From NCBI GenBank assembly GCA_039026915.1, contig JBCCLJ010000009.1, positions 1 through 64,000 of the forward strand: 64,000 nucleotides of DNA, given 5' to 3'. Shown here piece after piece: positions 7,134 to 16,547 of the stretch; the first letter of the stretch is position 1; the number at the start of each line of letters is the position of its first letter. The position numbers and the translations under genes were made by a program. Source of the stretch: JBCCLJ01 sp039026915. GTDB taxonomy: Bacteria > Acidobacteriota > Thermoanaerobaculia > Multivoradales > Multivoraceae. Under the pieces are notes generated by a model that worked only from the letters and a program-made list of their open reading frames with translations, ran no database searches and had not been told where the DNA came from.

Positions 7134-9326
7134 ATGCCGTCGATGCACCGCCTCCCGCAGATCGCCCGTTTCTGTGCGGTTCTGAGCCTCTTCGGCTGTC
7201 AGCCGGCGTCCGAGTCGGGCGATCGGGACTGGCCTGCCTACCTGGGCGACAACGGCTCTTCGCAGTCTTCTCCGCTGCAACAGATCGATCGCAGCAACGT
7301 CGGCGCGCTCGAGGTCGCCTGGACGTACCGCAGTGGCGACGCCACCGAAGGCCGCAGCCAGGTGCAGTGCAATCCACTCGTTCTGGGCGGCGTGCTCTAC
7401 GGCACGAGCGCCGGACTCAAACTCTTTGCACTCGACGCCGCCACCGGCGAGGAGCTGTGGGTCTTCGATCCCTTCGATGGGAGCTACGAGCTCTTCGGAG
7501 CCGGCGTGAACCGAGGCCTCATGGCCCACGGCGAAGGCGATGAGCTGCGCCTCTTCTACGGAGCGGGCGACCGCCTCTGGGCCGTCAGGGCGCGCGACGG
7601 CCAGCCGGATCCGGGCTTCGCGGACGACGGCAGCCTCGACCTGCACACGGGCCTCGGGGACCGGGCGCAGGATCTCTTCGTCGTCGCCAACACACCCGGC
7701 GTCGTCTACGAAGACCTGATCATCCTCGGCCACAGGACCGCCGAGAGCCTGCCGTCGGCGCCCGGGACGATTCGCGCGTTCGACGCCGTGCGCGGCGACC
7801 TGGTCTGGAGCTTCGAGACGATTCCCGCCGCGGACGTCCCGGGTGGAGAGACCTGGCCCGCCGACGCCCAGGAGCGTCTCGGTGGCGCCAACAGCTGGGC
7901 GGGGTTGGCGCTCGACGAAGAGCGCGGCATCGTCTACGTGCCGACCGGCTCGGCGGCGTTCGACTACTGGGGCGGCAACCGAAAAGGATCCAACCTCTAC
8001 GCCAATACGCTTCTGGCGCTCGACGCCTCGACCGGTGATCTGCTCTGGCACTTCCAGACGGTGCATCACGACATCTGGGACCGTGACCTCCCTGCGCCAC
8101 CGAATCTGCTGACCGTCGAGCACGACGGCAAGAAGGTCGACGCGGTCGCCCAGATCACCAAGTCAGCCCACGTCTTCCTCTTCGATCGCGTCACTGGCGA
8201 GCCGCTCTTCGACGTCGAAGAGAGGCCGGTCTCACAGCAGGCGGTACCCGGCGAGCACCCCTGGCCGACGCAGCCGATTCCGACGCTGCCGCCGCCCTTC
8301 GCGCGGCAGCAGTTGACGGCAGAGAACCTGAACCGACTGACGCCGGAGCTCGCCGCTTGGTCCGAGGCGACTTTCGCCGGGGTCGTCTCCGGCCCACCGT
8401 TCACCCCGCCGAGTCTCGAAGGCAGCGTCATCCTTCCGGGACTCGACGGCGGCGGCGAATGGGGCGGTGCCGCAGCCGATGCCGAGCGCGGCATGCTCTA
8501 CGTCAACGCCTCCGAGATGCCGTGGGCTCTGCGGCTCTACGAGGTGCAGAGCGGCGACGCCCGAACCACCGCCGATCTCGGCCGCCGCACCTACGCACGT
8601 CACTGCCTCTCCTGCCACGGCGTCGAGCGACACAATCCGACGGACGCGAGCATGCCCGATCTACGGGAGCTCGCGGCGCGACTTCCAGAGTCCTGGACCC
8701 GTCGCCTTCTCGAGCAGGGCAGGGGACGCATGCCGGCGTTTCCTTTTCTCGAGGGCGACACGCTCGTGAACCTCCTCGACTTTCTCTACGGACGCAACGT
8801 CGAACTGCCGCCGCGCGCGAACTCCGGCGGCTCGTACGGAAGCGAAGGACCACGCACACTCCCCTACGCACTCGTCGCCTTCCAGCGTCTCGCCAACGAC
8901 GAGGGTCTACCGCTGATCGAACCCCCGTGGGGAACGCTGAGCGCCATCGACCTCAACCGCGGCGAGATCGTCTGGTCCGTCCCGCACGGCGACCTGGAGA
9001 CGGTCGATCGTAAACTCCTCGAGCCGTACGGACTCGAGCGCACCGGCCTCGAGCAGTACGGCGGCCCGGTCCTCACCGAGGGCGGGCTGCTCTTCGTCGC
9101 CGCGACGAAGGACGAGTACCTCAGTGCCTACGACCGTGACACCGGCGAGCTTCTCTGGCGCGACCGGTTGCCGGCAGCCGGCTATGCCACGCCGGCGACG
9201 TACGCCGTCGGCGGCCGCCAGTTCGTCGTCGTGGCAGCGGGCGGAGGCAAGCTCGGCACGCCGTCGAGTGACGCCTGGGTCGCCTACGCGCTGCCCAACA
9301 GCTCGCCAAGGGAAGGCGGACCCTGA
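7134..9326 (+). CDS. PQQ-dependent dehydrogenase with internal cytochrome c domain (lipoprotein)
   Basis: 730 residues. N-terminal lipoprotein signal (ARFCAVLSLFGC, lipobox LFGC). DWPAYLGDNGSSQSSPLQQIDRSNVGALEVAW starts an eight-bladed PQQ propeller; LWHFQTVHHDIWDRDLPAPPNL is typical of glucose-dehydrogenase-like quinoproteins. A heme-c domain is inserted late in the propeller: CLSCH near residue 492, with an axial Met expected in RMPAF. Propeller sequence resumes after it (GTLSAIDLNRGEIVWSVPHGD, GGPVLTEGGLLFVAATKDEYLSAYD). Probable role: periplasmic oxidation of a sugar or alcohol with electrons passed through the built-in heme. The start was placed at 7134 because residues upstream do not resemble protein and the lipobox fits. 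Confidence 0.88.
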   Translation: MPSMHRLPQIARFCAVLSLFGCQPASESGDRDWPAYLGDNGSSQSSPLQQIDRSNVGALEVAWTYRSGDATEGRSQVQCNPLVLGGVLYGTSAGLKLFALDAATGEELWVFDPFDGSYELFGAGVNRGLMAHGEGDELRLFYGAGDRLWAVRARDGQPDPGFADDGSLDLHTGLGDRAQDLFVVANTPGVVYEDLIILGHRTAESLPSAPGTIRAFDAVRGDLVWSFETIPAADVPGGETWPADAQERLGGANSWAGLALDEERGIVYVPTGSAAFDYWGGNRKGSNLYANTLLALDASTGDLLWHFQTVHHDIWDRDLPAPPNLLTVEHDGKKVDAVAQITKSAHVFLFDRVTGEPLFDVEERPVSQQAVPGEHPWPTQPIPTLPPPFARQQLTAENLNRLTPELAAWSEATFAGVVSGPPFTPPSLEGSVILPGLDGGGEWGGAAADAERGMLYVNASEMPWALRLYEVQSGDARTTADLGRRTYARHCLSCHGVERHNPTDASMPDLRELAARLPESWTRRLLEQGRGRMPAFPFLEGDTLVNLLDFLYGRNVELPPRANSGGSYGSEGPRTLPYALVAFQRLANDEGLPLIEPPWGTLSAIDLNRGEIVWSVPHGDLETVDRKLLEPYGLERTGLEQYGGPVLTEGGLLFVAATKDEYLSAYDRDTGELLWRDRLPAAGYATPATYAVGGRQFVVVAAGGGKLGTPSSDAWVAYALPNSSPREGGP

Positions 9327-9483
9327 GGATCGGAGCACACTCCACTCTCCTCGAGACAGAACCGTCTCGCGTGCGGAGGTATGCTGAAGCCAGTCTGCAC
9401 AAGGGCGCAGCCTCCTCGAGCACGGGCCGTCCTGCGAAAGTCATCGAGGTCGCACACGCACCCATCCGCCACGGAGACGTCAG

Positions 9484-10446
9484 ATGAGGGAGTTCGGATT
9501 CGAAAGTACCGCCTCGGAGGTTCTCGCGGGCATCGACCTTCGAGGGAGAACCGCCTTCATCACCGGCGGCTACTCGGGGATCGGCGAGGAAACGGCACGC
9601 ACCATGACCGAGCGGGGTGCGCACGTCGTGATCGCCGGGCGCGACCTCGAGCGAGCTGAGGCGTCAGCACAGGAAATGCGAAACGCCGTCGAGGGCGCGG
9701 AGGTGGAGGCCATCGCCTGCGACCTAGGGTCTCTCGATGCCGTGCGCACCTGCGGCGAGGAAGCCAGAAGCCGCCTCCGGAAGATCGATCTCCTGATCAA
9801 CAACGCTGGCGTCATGGCCTGCCCCTTCGGTCGGACCGCCGATGACTTCGAGTTGCAGTTCGGCACCAACCACCTCGGTCATTTTCTGCTGACGCGCGAA
9901 CTCATGCCGCTTGTCGAAACCGGTGAGCGCGCTCGCATCGTCAATCTTTCGAGCCTTGGTCACCATCGTGACCAGGTCCACTTCGAAGATCCGAACTACG
10001 AACATCGCGGCTACGAAAAGTGGAGCGCATACGGCCAGTCCAAGACGGCCAACATCCTCTTCACCGTCGGTCTCGAGGCACGCTTTGCGTCGCAGGGCAT
10101 TCACTCTTTCGCAGTGCATCCTGGCGCGATCATGACGAATCTGGGTCGCCATCTCACCGAGGAAGACATCGCCGCACTCAGGAAGACGATGGAGGAGCGG
10201 GCGGCGAACGACGGCGGCCAGCCCGAAGGCCTCAAGACGATTCCACAAGGCGCGGCCACGACCTGCTTCGCTGCGACGGCGCCAGAACTCGAGGGCCGCG
10301 GTGGTGTGTATCTCGAGAACGTCCAGATCGCGAAAGTAGACGATGAGTCCACAAGCAGCGGAGTCCGGTCCTACGCGCTGGACCCCGGCAACGCAGAGCG
10401 TCTCTGGGCGATGTCCGAGGCACTGGTCGACTCGAGCCGCTTGTGA
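9484..10446 (+). CDS. Short-chain dehydrogenase/reductase (retinol-dehydrogenase-like)
   Basis: 320 residues. TGGYSGIG (27-34) is the NAD(P)-binding glycine motif, NNAGVMACPF the structural NNAG, and SAYGQSKTAN supplies the catalytic Tyr-x-x-x-Lys after the active-site Ser in NLSSLGHH. FELQFGTNHLGHFLLT is typical of the RDH/WWOX-like SDR branch acting on lipophilic alcohols or ketones. Followed 30 bp later by the GST gene, so probably cotranscribed. Substrate unknown. Confidence 0.9.
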   Translation: MREFGFESTASEVLAGIDLRGRTAFITGGYSGIGEETARTMTERGAHVVIAGRDLERAEASAQEMRNAVEGAEVEAIACDLGSLDAVRTCGEEARSRLRKIDLLINNAGVMACPFGRTADDFELQFGTNHLGHFLLTRELMPLVETGERARIVNLSSLGHHRDQVHFEDPNYEHRGYEKWSAYGQSKTANILFTVGLEARFASQGIHSFAVHPGAIMTNLGRHLTEEDIAALRKTMEERAANDGGQPEGLKTIPQGAATTCFAATAPELEGRGGVYLENVQIAKVDDESTSSGVRSYALDPGNAERLWAMSEALVDSSRL

Positions 10447-10476
10447 CGACGAATCCCAAGAATCGTGGGAAGAGCC

Positions 10477-11262
10477 ATGCCTGACCTGAAGGTCTTCTCC
10501 TACCTTCCCAACCCCCGGCTCTACAAGGCGACGATCGCCGCTCGCTTCTCCGGTGCCGAGATCGAGATCGTCGGAGCCAAGCCTCCCGAGCTTCGCAACT
10601 GGCTCTGGGACTTCGATGCGCGCGAGCTCGACGACGGCGACAAGGCCGAGCTCGTGCACTTCGAGCGCACGGCCGCCGTCGGCTTCAGCGGCTCGCTCTT
10701 CAAGACCGACGCTTTCCTCGAGGCGCACCCGTTCGGCGCTGTTCCCGCCGGTTTCTCGGGCGACGGCAGCGTCGGCATCTTCGAGTCGAACTCCATCCTG
10801 CGCGCCGCGGCGCGCTGCGGCACGAAGGAGCACGGGCTTCTCGGCGAGGGGCCGATGGAGCAGTCGCGGGTGGACTCCTTCCTCGACCGCTCTCTCGGCT
10901 TCGCCAAGGAGACTCAGCGCTACCTGCTCGCCGCGAGCCGCGTCACGGAGGAGCTGCACGCCGAGATGGCGAAAGAGCTCGACGCCTACGGTCGCGGCAT
11001 GGACATGGCGCTCACCCACTCGTCTCACCTCGTCGGAGATCGAGTGACGCTGGCCGACATCGCGCTCGCCTGCGAGCTCTGCCTGCTCACCAACGAGAGC
11101 CGCTTCGTCGAGCGCCTCGACGAACTGGGCGTTGGACTGCTGCTCCCCGGGCTGCGCCAGTACGAGCGGCTCGGAGCGCACCTCCGGGCTCTCGCCGCGG
11201 ACGAACGCTTCAACGAAGATCTGGGCAAGTACTTCGACCGCCTGTTGGCCGTCTGGGCTTGA
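10477..11262 (+). CDS. Glutathione S-transferase family protein (EF1B-gamma-like)
   Basis: 261 residues from ATG 10477; a GTG 12 bp upstream is possible but would overlap the GGGAAGAG purine stretch. The N-terminal thioredoxin-like half (LKVFSYLPNPRLYKATIAARFSG) and a helical C-terminal half with DRVTLADIALACEL are GST-like. The N-terminal half is closest in style to the GST domain of eukaryotic elongation factor 1-gamma, and GIFESNSILRAAAR is the glutathione-binding E-S-x-x-I motif. Either detoxification or a non-catalytic adaptor role is possible. Confidence 0.85.
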   Translation: MPDLKVFSYLPNPRLYKATIAARFSGAEIEIVGAKPPELRNWLWDFDARELDDGDKAELVHFERTAAVGFSGSLFKTDAFLEAHPFGAVPAGFSGDGSVGIFESNSILRAAARCGTKEHGLLGEGPMEQSRVDSFLDRSLGFAKETQRYLLAASRVTEELHAEMAKELDAYGRGMDMALTHSSHLVGDRVTLADIALACELCLLTNESRFVERLDELGVGLLLPGLRQYERLGAHLRALAADERFNEDLGKYFDRLLAVWA

Positions 11263-11384
11263 GCCGGGATTCGGTCGAGGCGCCCCGGCACGCGGGAAAC
11301 CGAACCGGCCGGGAAACTGAATATGCTTCAGAGACCCGGCGCGCTGGCGCCCCTTTCTTCTCACTCCCCTTTCGAGGCTCCCCG

Positions 11385-12569
11385 ATGTCTGCCGACGGCC
11401 AATTCGCCCTCTCTCCTCCTCAGCAGGCCCTCTTCGACGCGGCCGACCGCTTCGGCAAGGAAGTGCTGTATCCACTCTCCGAACGCATGGACAACGAGGA
11501 GTGGTGGCCCGACGAGCTCTGGCCGCAGCTCGGCGAGCAGGGATTTCTCGGCACGACGGTTCCCGAGGAGTACGGCGGCGCCGGGCTCTCGCTGCTCGAG
11601 TCTGGACTCGTCCTGCAGGCCTTCTCGCGCTGGAATCACGCTCTCGGCCTCAGCTGGGTCGCGCACGACAACCTGTGCGTGCACAACCTGCTCAACAACG
11701 CCAACGAAGACGTTCGGGAGCGCTACCTTCCCAAGCTCTGTTCGGGCGAGTGGATCGGCTGCCTCGGGCTTACCGAGCCGGGCGCCGGCTCGGACGCGCT
11801 GGGCTCCATGGCGACGCGCGCCGTACGCGACGGCGACGAGTGGGTGATCAACGGCAACAAGCTCTACATCACCAACGGCCCGGTCGCCGACGTCTGCCTC
11901 TTCTACGCCAAGACCGATCCGAACCAGGGCTCCAAGGGCATCACCGCCTTCGTCACGGAAGCCGATCGCCCAGGTTTCGAAGTGGCGCAGAAGCTCACCA
12001 AGATGGGCTTTCGCGGCAGCCAGACCGCCGAGCTCGTCTTCAAGGATCTCCGTCTGCCGGCGGCCAACGTCGTCGGTGAGGTCGACCTCGGCCACCGCGT
12101 CGTCATGAGCGGACTCGACTTCGAGCGCGCCATCATCGCTGCGATCAACGTCGGCGTGGCAGAACGTGCTCTTCAGCTCTCGATCGAGTTCGCGCGCCAG
12201 CGCGAGCAGTTCGGTAAGCCGATCGCCGCGTTCCAGATGGTGCAGTCGCGCATCGCCGACATGTACACCTGGGTCGAGACGATGAAGACCTTCTGCTGGC
12301 AGGTCCTCGCCGAGGCGTCCTCCGCCGACGAGAAGACCGCCGGTCACGGTGAGATCCACGCGCGCTGCGCCGCGGCCGTCATGTACTGCGCGGACATGTG
12401 CAACAAGGTGCTCGACAACGCCGTGCAGATTCACGGCGGCAACGGCTACATTTGGGAGAGCGAGGTCAACCGTCTCTTCCGCGCCACGAAGCTGCTCGAG
12501 ATCGGTGCCGGCACGACCGAGGTCCGCAAGATCGTCATCGCGGGCGAGCTGCTCGGTCGCTACCGTTGA
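11385..12569 (+). CDS. Acyl-CoA dehydrogenase, isovaleryl-CoA-dehydrogenase-like
   Basis: 394 residues, usual family length. GLTEPGAGSDALGSMATRA is the FAD/substrate signature, and QIHGGNGYIWESEVNRLFRATKLLEIGAGTTEVRK is the C-terminal signature. The last motif reads EIGAGT, not the YEGT that carries the catalytic Glu in short- and medium-chain enzymes; instead MSGLDFER matches the position of the catalytic Glu in isovaleryl-CoA dehydrogenase. This places it among branched-chain enzymes, acting in leucine or similar branched acyl-CoA breakdown and giving electrons to ETF. The stop overlaps the TTG start of the next gene. Confidence 0.9.
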   Translation: MSADGQFALSPPQQALFDAADRFGKEVLYPLSERMDNEEWWPDELWPQLGEQGFLGTTVPEEYGGAGLSLLESGLVLQAFSRWNHALGLSWVAHDNLCVHNLLNNANEDVRERYLPKLCSGEWIGCLGLTEPGAGSDALGSMATRAVRDGDEWVINGNKLYITNGPVADVCLFYAKTDPNQGSKGITAFVTEADRPGFEVAQKLTKMGFRGSQTAELVFKDLRLPAANVVGEVDLGHRVVMSGLDFERAIIAAINVGVAERALQLSIEFARQREQFGKPIAAFQMVQSRIADMYTWVETMKTFCWQVLAEASSADEKTAGHGEIHARCAAAVMYCADMCNKVLDNAVQIHGGNGYIWESEVNRLFRATKLLEIGAGTTEVRKIVIAGELLGRYR

Positions 12570-13405
12570 GCCACCGCGCCTTCTGCGCAGCGGCCTCTGT
12601 TCTCGCTCTCCTGGCGGCCTGCAAGACGAGCCAACCGATGAAGCCGCTCCCTGAGCCGCGTGTCCTGCAGATCGAGCTCCCGGGTGAGCGACCGATGACC
12701 TACGCCGAGCTCGAGGGTCCTGAGGAGCGGCCCGCAGTTCTCTACGTGCACGGCACGCCCGGCGCTTGGACGTCCTTCAAAAAGACGATGCAGGAGCCGC
12801 AGCTCGCCGGCCAGCTTCGGCAGATCTCGGTCGACCGGCCGGGCTGGGGTGGCTCGTACCGACGGCAGGATTCGCGCGCCGGTACGGAGGCGAGTCTCGC
12901 TGCGCAGGCGGCAGCGCTCGACGAGCTGCTCGACCGGATCGCCGACGACCAGACGGTGGTCGTCGTCGGTCACTCTCTCGGCGCCCCGATCGCGGCGCGC
13001 TTCGCGGCGGACTACCCTGAGAGGGTCACAGGACTTCTTCTCGCCGCTGGATCGATCGATCCCGAGCTCGAGAAAGCCACCTGGTATCAGCGGCTCGGCC
13101 GGACTCGCCTCGTCCGATGGATGCTGCCGCGGTCGCTGGTCGCCGCCGACGAGGAGATCCAGCCACTGCGCAGCGAGCTGGAAGAACTCTTGCCGCTCTG
13201 GGAGGAGATCGAAGCGCCGGTCTTCGTACTGCACGGAGTCAAGGACAGCCTGGTCCCCGTCGAGAACGTCGACTTCGCAAAGCGCGTCCTCAAGACCCGT
13301 CTCGAGGTCGAGCTGATTCCCAAACGCGGTCATCTCCTTCAGGTCCACGAGACCTCGCGCATCGCCGAAGCCGTTCTGAAGCTCGCCGAGCCCGCGGCAC
13401 CTTGA
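12566..13405 (+). CDS. Alpha/beta hydrolase, putative lipoprotein
   Basis: 279 residues from a TTG start that overlaps the previous stop as TTGA. The start is supported by the lipoprotein signal that follows (SVLALLAAC, Cys 19). The hydrolase core has HGTPG (oxyanion region, 62-66), nucleophile S137 in VVGHSLGA, an acid in LHGVKDSLVP and a His in PKRGHLLQVHE. Expected to be a membrane-anchored esterase or related hydrolase. Translational coupling to the acyl-CoA dehydrogenase gene hints at a shared pathway, but no substrate can be named. Confidence 0.85.
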   Translation: MSHRAFCAAASVLALLAACKTSQPMKPLPEPRVLQIELPGERPMTYAELEGPEERPAVLYVHGTPGAWTSFKKTMQEPQLAGQLRQISVDRPGWGGSYRRQDSRAGTEASLAAQAAALDELLDRIADDQTVVVVGHSLGAPIAARFAADYPERVTGLLLAAGSIDPELEKATWYQRLGRTRLVRWMLPRSLVAADEEIQPLRSELEELLPLWEEIEAPVFVLHGVKDSLVPVENVDFAKRVLKTRLEVELIPKRGHLLQVHETSRIAEAVLKLAEPAAP

Positions 13406-13491
13406 CCGCCTCTGGGCCCGCAGGCGAGAGCACGCCTGCACTGGCGGTCTAACATGTGCTTGCTCCAACCCCGACCGAAAGGCCAGTGCCC

Positions 13492-14352
13492 ATGCTACGA
13501 ATCACGTTTGCCCTCCTGACTCTGCCGTGTCTCGCTCTCGGCCTCGGCATGGCCACAGCCGCTGGCGCGAGCGACTCCGACGCCCCGTCCGTCGCGACCT
13601 ACCTCGCGAACGCCGGCGTCGTCGTCACGCGCGGCGACGTCAAGATCGCCTTCGACCCGCTCTTCAAGACGAGCTTCGGCCAGTACGCGCTGATGACGAC
13701 GGAGATGGAGGAGATGTTCCTCGAGGGCCGAGCCCCGTACGACGGACTCGACGCGATCTTCGTCTCGCACCTGCACAGCGATCACATTGATCCCGGCCTC
13801 GTCGCCACGATCCTGCAGAAGCAGCCCGAACTTCACCTCTACGCTCCCGAGCCGGCCGCGAAGGGCGTGCTCATGCTCGCTCGCGACGCTGCCGACGCCA
13901 TCCGCGACCGAGTGCACGGCATCAGCCTCGAAGTCGGTGACGCTCCGTTCGTCGCGGACCGCGAGGGACTCGCGATCGAGGCTGTCCGCATCCCCCACTC
14001 CGGATGGCCCGACGGAATGACGACGGTCGAGAACCTCGCCTTCCGCGTCACCCTGGCGCCGGACGCAGAAGAGCCGACGACCGTTGTACACCTCGGCGAC
14101 TCGGACGCCCGCGACGAGCACTTCGCGACGCACGACGAGTACTGGAAGAAACGCACTCTCGACCTGGCTCTGCCTCCCTACTGGTTCCTCGCCACGGACG
14201 GAGGTGCCAAGGCGCTGGAGCGCCTGGCCCCAAGCCAGGTCGTCGGCGTGCACGTGCCGACCGGCATGACGGATCCTGCGAAGCGCGGGCCGAAGTACGA
14301 AGGAGATGACCTCTTCGTGAAGGCGGGAGAGACCCGAGAGATTGGCGAGTAG
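13492..14352 (+). CDS. Metallo-beta-lactamase-fold hydrolase, exported
   Basis: 286 residues with a signal peptide (FALLTLPCLALGLGMATAAGA). VSHLHSDHID gives H93-x-H95-x-D97-H98, the dinuclear metal motif; further ligands are probably in RIPHSGWPD and HLGDSDARDEH. The layout (short, N-terminal NAGVVVTRGDVKIAFDPLF) resembles UlaG-like or RomA-like L-ascorbate-lactonase-type MBL proteins. Periplasmic hydrolase of unknown substrate. Last gene of the plus-strand run. Confidence 0.85.
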   Translation: MLRITFALLTLPCLALGLGMATAAGASDSDAPSVATYLANAGVVVTRGDVKIAFDPLFKTSFGQYALMTTEMEEMFLEGRAPYDGLDAIFVSHLHSDHIDPGLVATILQKQPELHLYAPEPAAKGVLMLARDAADAIRDRVHGISLEVGDAPFVADREGLAIEAVRIPHSGWPDGMTTVENLAFRVTLAPDAEEPTTVVHLGDSDARDEHFATHDEYWKKRTLDLALPPYWFLATDGGAKALERLAPSQVVGVHVPTGMTDPAKRGPKYEGDDLFVKAGETREIGE

Positions 14353-14527
14353 TCGGCGCCGGTCGGCGACGCCGCTCAACCTCAAGAGCGTCGAAAGGAC
14401 GCCAGGGGGCGCGGTAGGAGGGCGAGGACTGAGGCAAGCTCAGAAGCTGAGACGCGGACTTTGGTCCGATCCCACGTCGCTCCGCTCCTGGGATGACGCA
14501 CTAGGCCCGGGAATCTCCTTGGAGCTT

Positions 14528-14570
14528 CAAGAAAGGGCCTCCCCCGCTAGAGCGAAGGAGGCCCTGACTT
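14528..14570 (-). terminator. Intrinsic terminator of the SDR gene
   Basis: Perfect 8 bp stem GGGCCTCC (14535-14542) with GGAGGCCC (14557-14564). Read on the minus strand the hairpin is followed by TTTCTT. It lies 30 bp past the SDR stop. Confidence 0.8.
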
Positions 14571-14599
14571 CCGAGCGACCGCCAGGTCGCGGACTCGTC

Positions 14600-15382
14600 C
14601 TACCGCGGAGCCATGCGAATCGCGCCGTCGAGGCGGACATCCTCACCGTTGAAGTAGGCGTTGCGGCACATTTCGACGGCCAGAGAAGCGTACTCCTCAG
14701 GGCCGCCAAGACGAGCGGGGTTGGGCACCATCGCACCGAGAGCCTGCTTGACCTTCTCGGGAGCGCCCTGCAGCAGCGGCGTATCGAAGATGCCGGGCAG
14801 GATCGTGTTGACGCGAATCAGCTCGCGCGAGAGATCGCGTGCGATCGGCAGGGTCATGCCGACGACGCCGCCCTTGGACGCTGAGTACGCTGCCTGGCCG
14901 ATCTGACCATCCTCTGCAGCGACCGAAGCGGTGTTGACCATCGCACCGCGCTCGCCGCTCTCGAGGGCGTCGAGCGTCATCATGCCGGCGGCCGACTTGG
15001 CGATGCAGCGGAAGGTGCCGACGAGATTGATCTGAATGATCAGGTCGAAGGCTTCCGTCGGGAAGTGCTTGATCTCGCCCGACTCCTTGTCGCGGGACGC
15101 CGTCTTGATGGCGTTTCCGGTACCGGCGCAGTTGATCAGGATGCGCTCCTGGCCATTGGCGGCACGCACCGTCTCGAAGCCGGCGTCGACGTCCTCGTCG
15201 GAGCAGACGTTGACCTTGGCGAAGGTCCAACCGTAGTCCGCTGCGACCTTCTGGCCGAGCTCCTCGTTGATGTCGAAGATGCCGATCTTGACGCCGTGCG
15301 ACGCGAGCAGCTGGCCGGTGGCGAAACCGAGGCCGGAGGCGCCGCCGGTGATGACGGCCGAGATGTCATAGTTCAGTTCCAT
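14600..15382 (-). CDS. SDR, 3-hydroxyacyl-CoA dehydrogenase type 2-like (HSD10-like)
   Basis: 260 residues; start chosen at 15382 because AGGAGCG precedes it at normal spacing and TGGASGLG is then at residues 13-20. INCAGTGNAIKT, VNTASVAAEDGQIGQAAYSASKGG (Ser, Tyr-x-x-x-Lys) and RVNTILPGIFDTPLLQGAPEKVK closely follow the HSD10/17beta-HSD10 pattern of NAD-dependent 3-hydroxyacyl-CoA dehydrogenases. Likely role: third step of beta-oxidation for short or branched acyl-CoAs, which would fit the isovaleryl-CoA-type dehydrogenase nearby. Ends at a clean terminator. Confidence 0.9.
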   Translation of the reverse strand: MELNYDISAVITGGASGLGFATGQLLASHGVKIGIFDINEELGQKVAADYGWTFAKVNVCSDEDVDAGFETVRAANGQERILINCAGTGNAIKTASRDKESGEIKHFPTEAFDLIIQINLVGTFRCIAKSAAGMMTLDALESGERGAMVNTASVAAEDGQIGQAAYSASKGGVVGMTLPIARDLSRELIRVNTILPGIFDTPLLQGAPEKVKQALGAMVPNPARLGGPEEYASLAVEMCRNAYFNGEDVRLDGAIRMAPR

Positions 15383-15581
15383 GGGGAGTCGCTCCTGAAA
15401 GTCATTTTTCCACGGCGGCAGGCCACCGGGGAGTTGAGCGGCGGCACGCCGCCGGGGCATTGTGCCGAGGCCGCAGGGGTTTGAAAAAAAGAAGGTCTTG
15501 GAGTTCTTCGTCGAGCGAAGACGAGAGGATGTCGAGCGCAGCTCAGGGCCGCTACCCGAACCCCGAAAATCGCAGGGAGGC

Positions 15582-16526
15582 TCAGTCTCGGCGCGCGTCG
15601 AGCCAGAGGCGAAGTGTCTGCGAGACGGTCTCGGCCGCCTCGTTCTGTACGTTGTGGCCAATCCCGGGCAGTGTCACCAGCGTGTAGTCGCTTTCGATCC
15701 AATTCCAGGTGTCACGCAGGCCGTCGTGGTGGACCGCGGTGTCTTTGAGGCCGTGAAATTGAAGGACCGGCATCGGCAGCTGCGGGTAGTCTCCCGGCTC
15801 GGTCGCGGCGAACATGTCGGCCGCCCGGTAGTAGTGCATCATGCCGTCGAAAAAGGAGCGCCGATATCCCTCCAGGTAGAGCTCGTGCATGTCGGGGTTG
15901 CTCTGCCAGCGAAGGGCGAGACGCTCTGGGGTGATGCCGAGCTTGCTGACCGCTTCCGGGTCGCGGATTCGCTCGATGTATTGCATGTTCGCCTTCTGCT
16001 CAGGCGTCGCGTTGATGCGAACCGTCTCGTAGCCGCGAGGATGCGTCAGGTTGCAGATCACGAGCTGGTGGACCTTCTCGGGATGCGCCATGGCGAAGCG
16101 CCAGGCGATCCCACCTCCCCAATCGTGACCGACGAGCGTGATGCTCTCTTCGCCCAGATCGTCGATGACGGCGTTGACGTCTGCCAGCAGATGATCCATC
16201 TCGTAAGAGCTCACCTCTTCGGGCTGGCCGCTCCGGTTGTAGCCGCGAAGGTCCATCGCGACGACGCGGTACGAATCGGCGAGCGCGCCCATCTGATGAG
16301 TCCAGGTGAGCCAGAGGTCGGGAAAGCCGTGGAGGAAGAGCACGGTCGGCCCTTCACCGAGGCTGTAGTAGGCGATCTCGACGCCGTCGCCGCTCTTCGC
16401 CGTCTTCTGAATCGCACGCGATGCGACGTCGGCCAGGTCGACCGAGGCCGCAAGAGGCGCAGCGAAGAGGAGGAGAACGAGAAGAGCCCCGGAGCAGGAC
16501 CTAACGGTGTTGCTGAAGTCCCTCAT
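15582..16526 (-). CDS. Alpha/beta hydrolase, epoxide-hydrolase-like, exported
   Basis: 314 residues with a signal peptide (CSGALLVLLLFAAPLAAS). HGFPD (66-70) is the HGxP oxyanion motif; the nucleophile is D135 in GHDWGGG, an aspartate as in epoxide hydrolases and haloalkane dehalogenases; the general base is H291 in PGIGHNVQNE. Tyr residues in the cap (MHYYRAA) could polarise the epoxide. Most likely opens lipophilic epoxides in the periplasm. Same strand as the downstream SDR, but a 199 bp gap separates them. Confidence 0.87.
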   Translation of the reverse strand: MRDFSNTVRSCSGALLVLLLFAAPLAASVDLADVASRAIQKTAKSGDGVEIAYYSLGEGPTVLFLHGFPDLWLTWTHQMGALADSYRVVAMDLRGYNRSGQPEEVSSYEMDHLLADVNAVIDDLGEESITLVGHDWGGGIAWRFAMAHPEKVHQLVICNLTHPRGYETVRINATPEQKANMQYIERIRDPEAVSKLGITPERLALRWQSNPDMHELYLEGYRRSFFDGMMHYYRAADMFAATEPGDYPQLPMPVLQFHGLKDTAVHHDGLRDTWNWIESDYTLVTLPGIGHNVQNEAAETVSQTLRLWLDARRD

Positions 16527-16547
16527 TTCTTCCCCTCCAGTTCTTGC

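Noticed and set aside
9724..11475. 583-codon open frame on the minus strand
   Set aside because: Antisense to the SDR and GST genes; composition reflects the high-G+C codon bias of those genes and it matches no family.
14440..14520. GTCATCCCAGGAGCGGAGCG-like short element on the minus strand
   Set aside because: Resembles the element near 22450 but only loosely; a single copy is not enough to call a repeat.
15484..15525. T-rich run (minus strand) after a TCTTCG-CGAAGA hairpin downstream of the epoxide hydrolase
   Set aside because: The T-run is about 14 nt away from a weak 6 bp stem; not convincing as a terminator.
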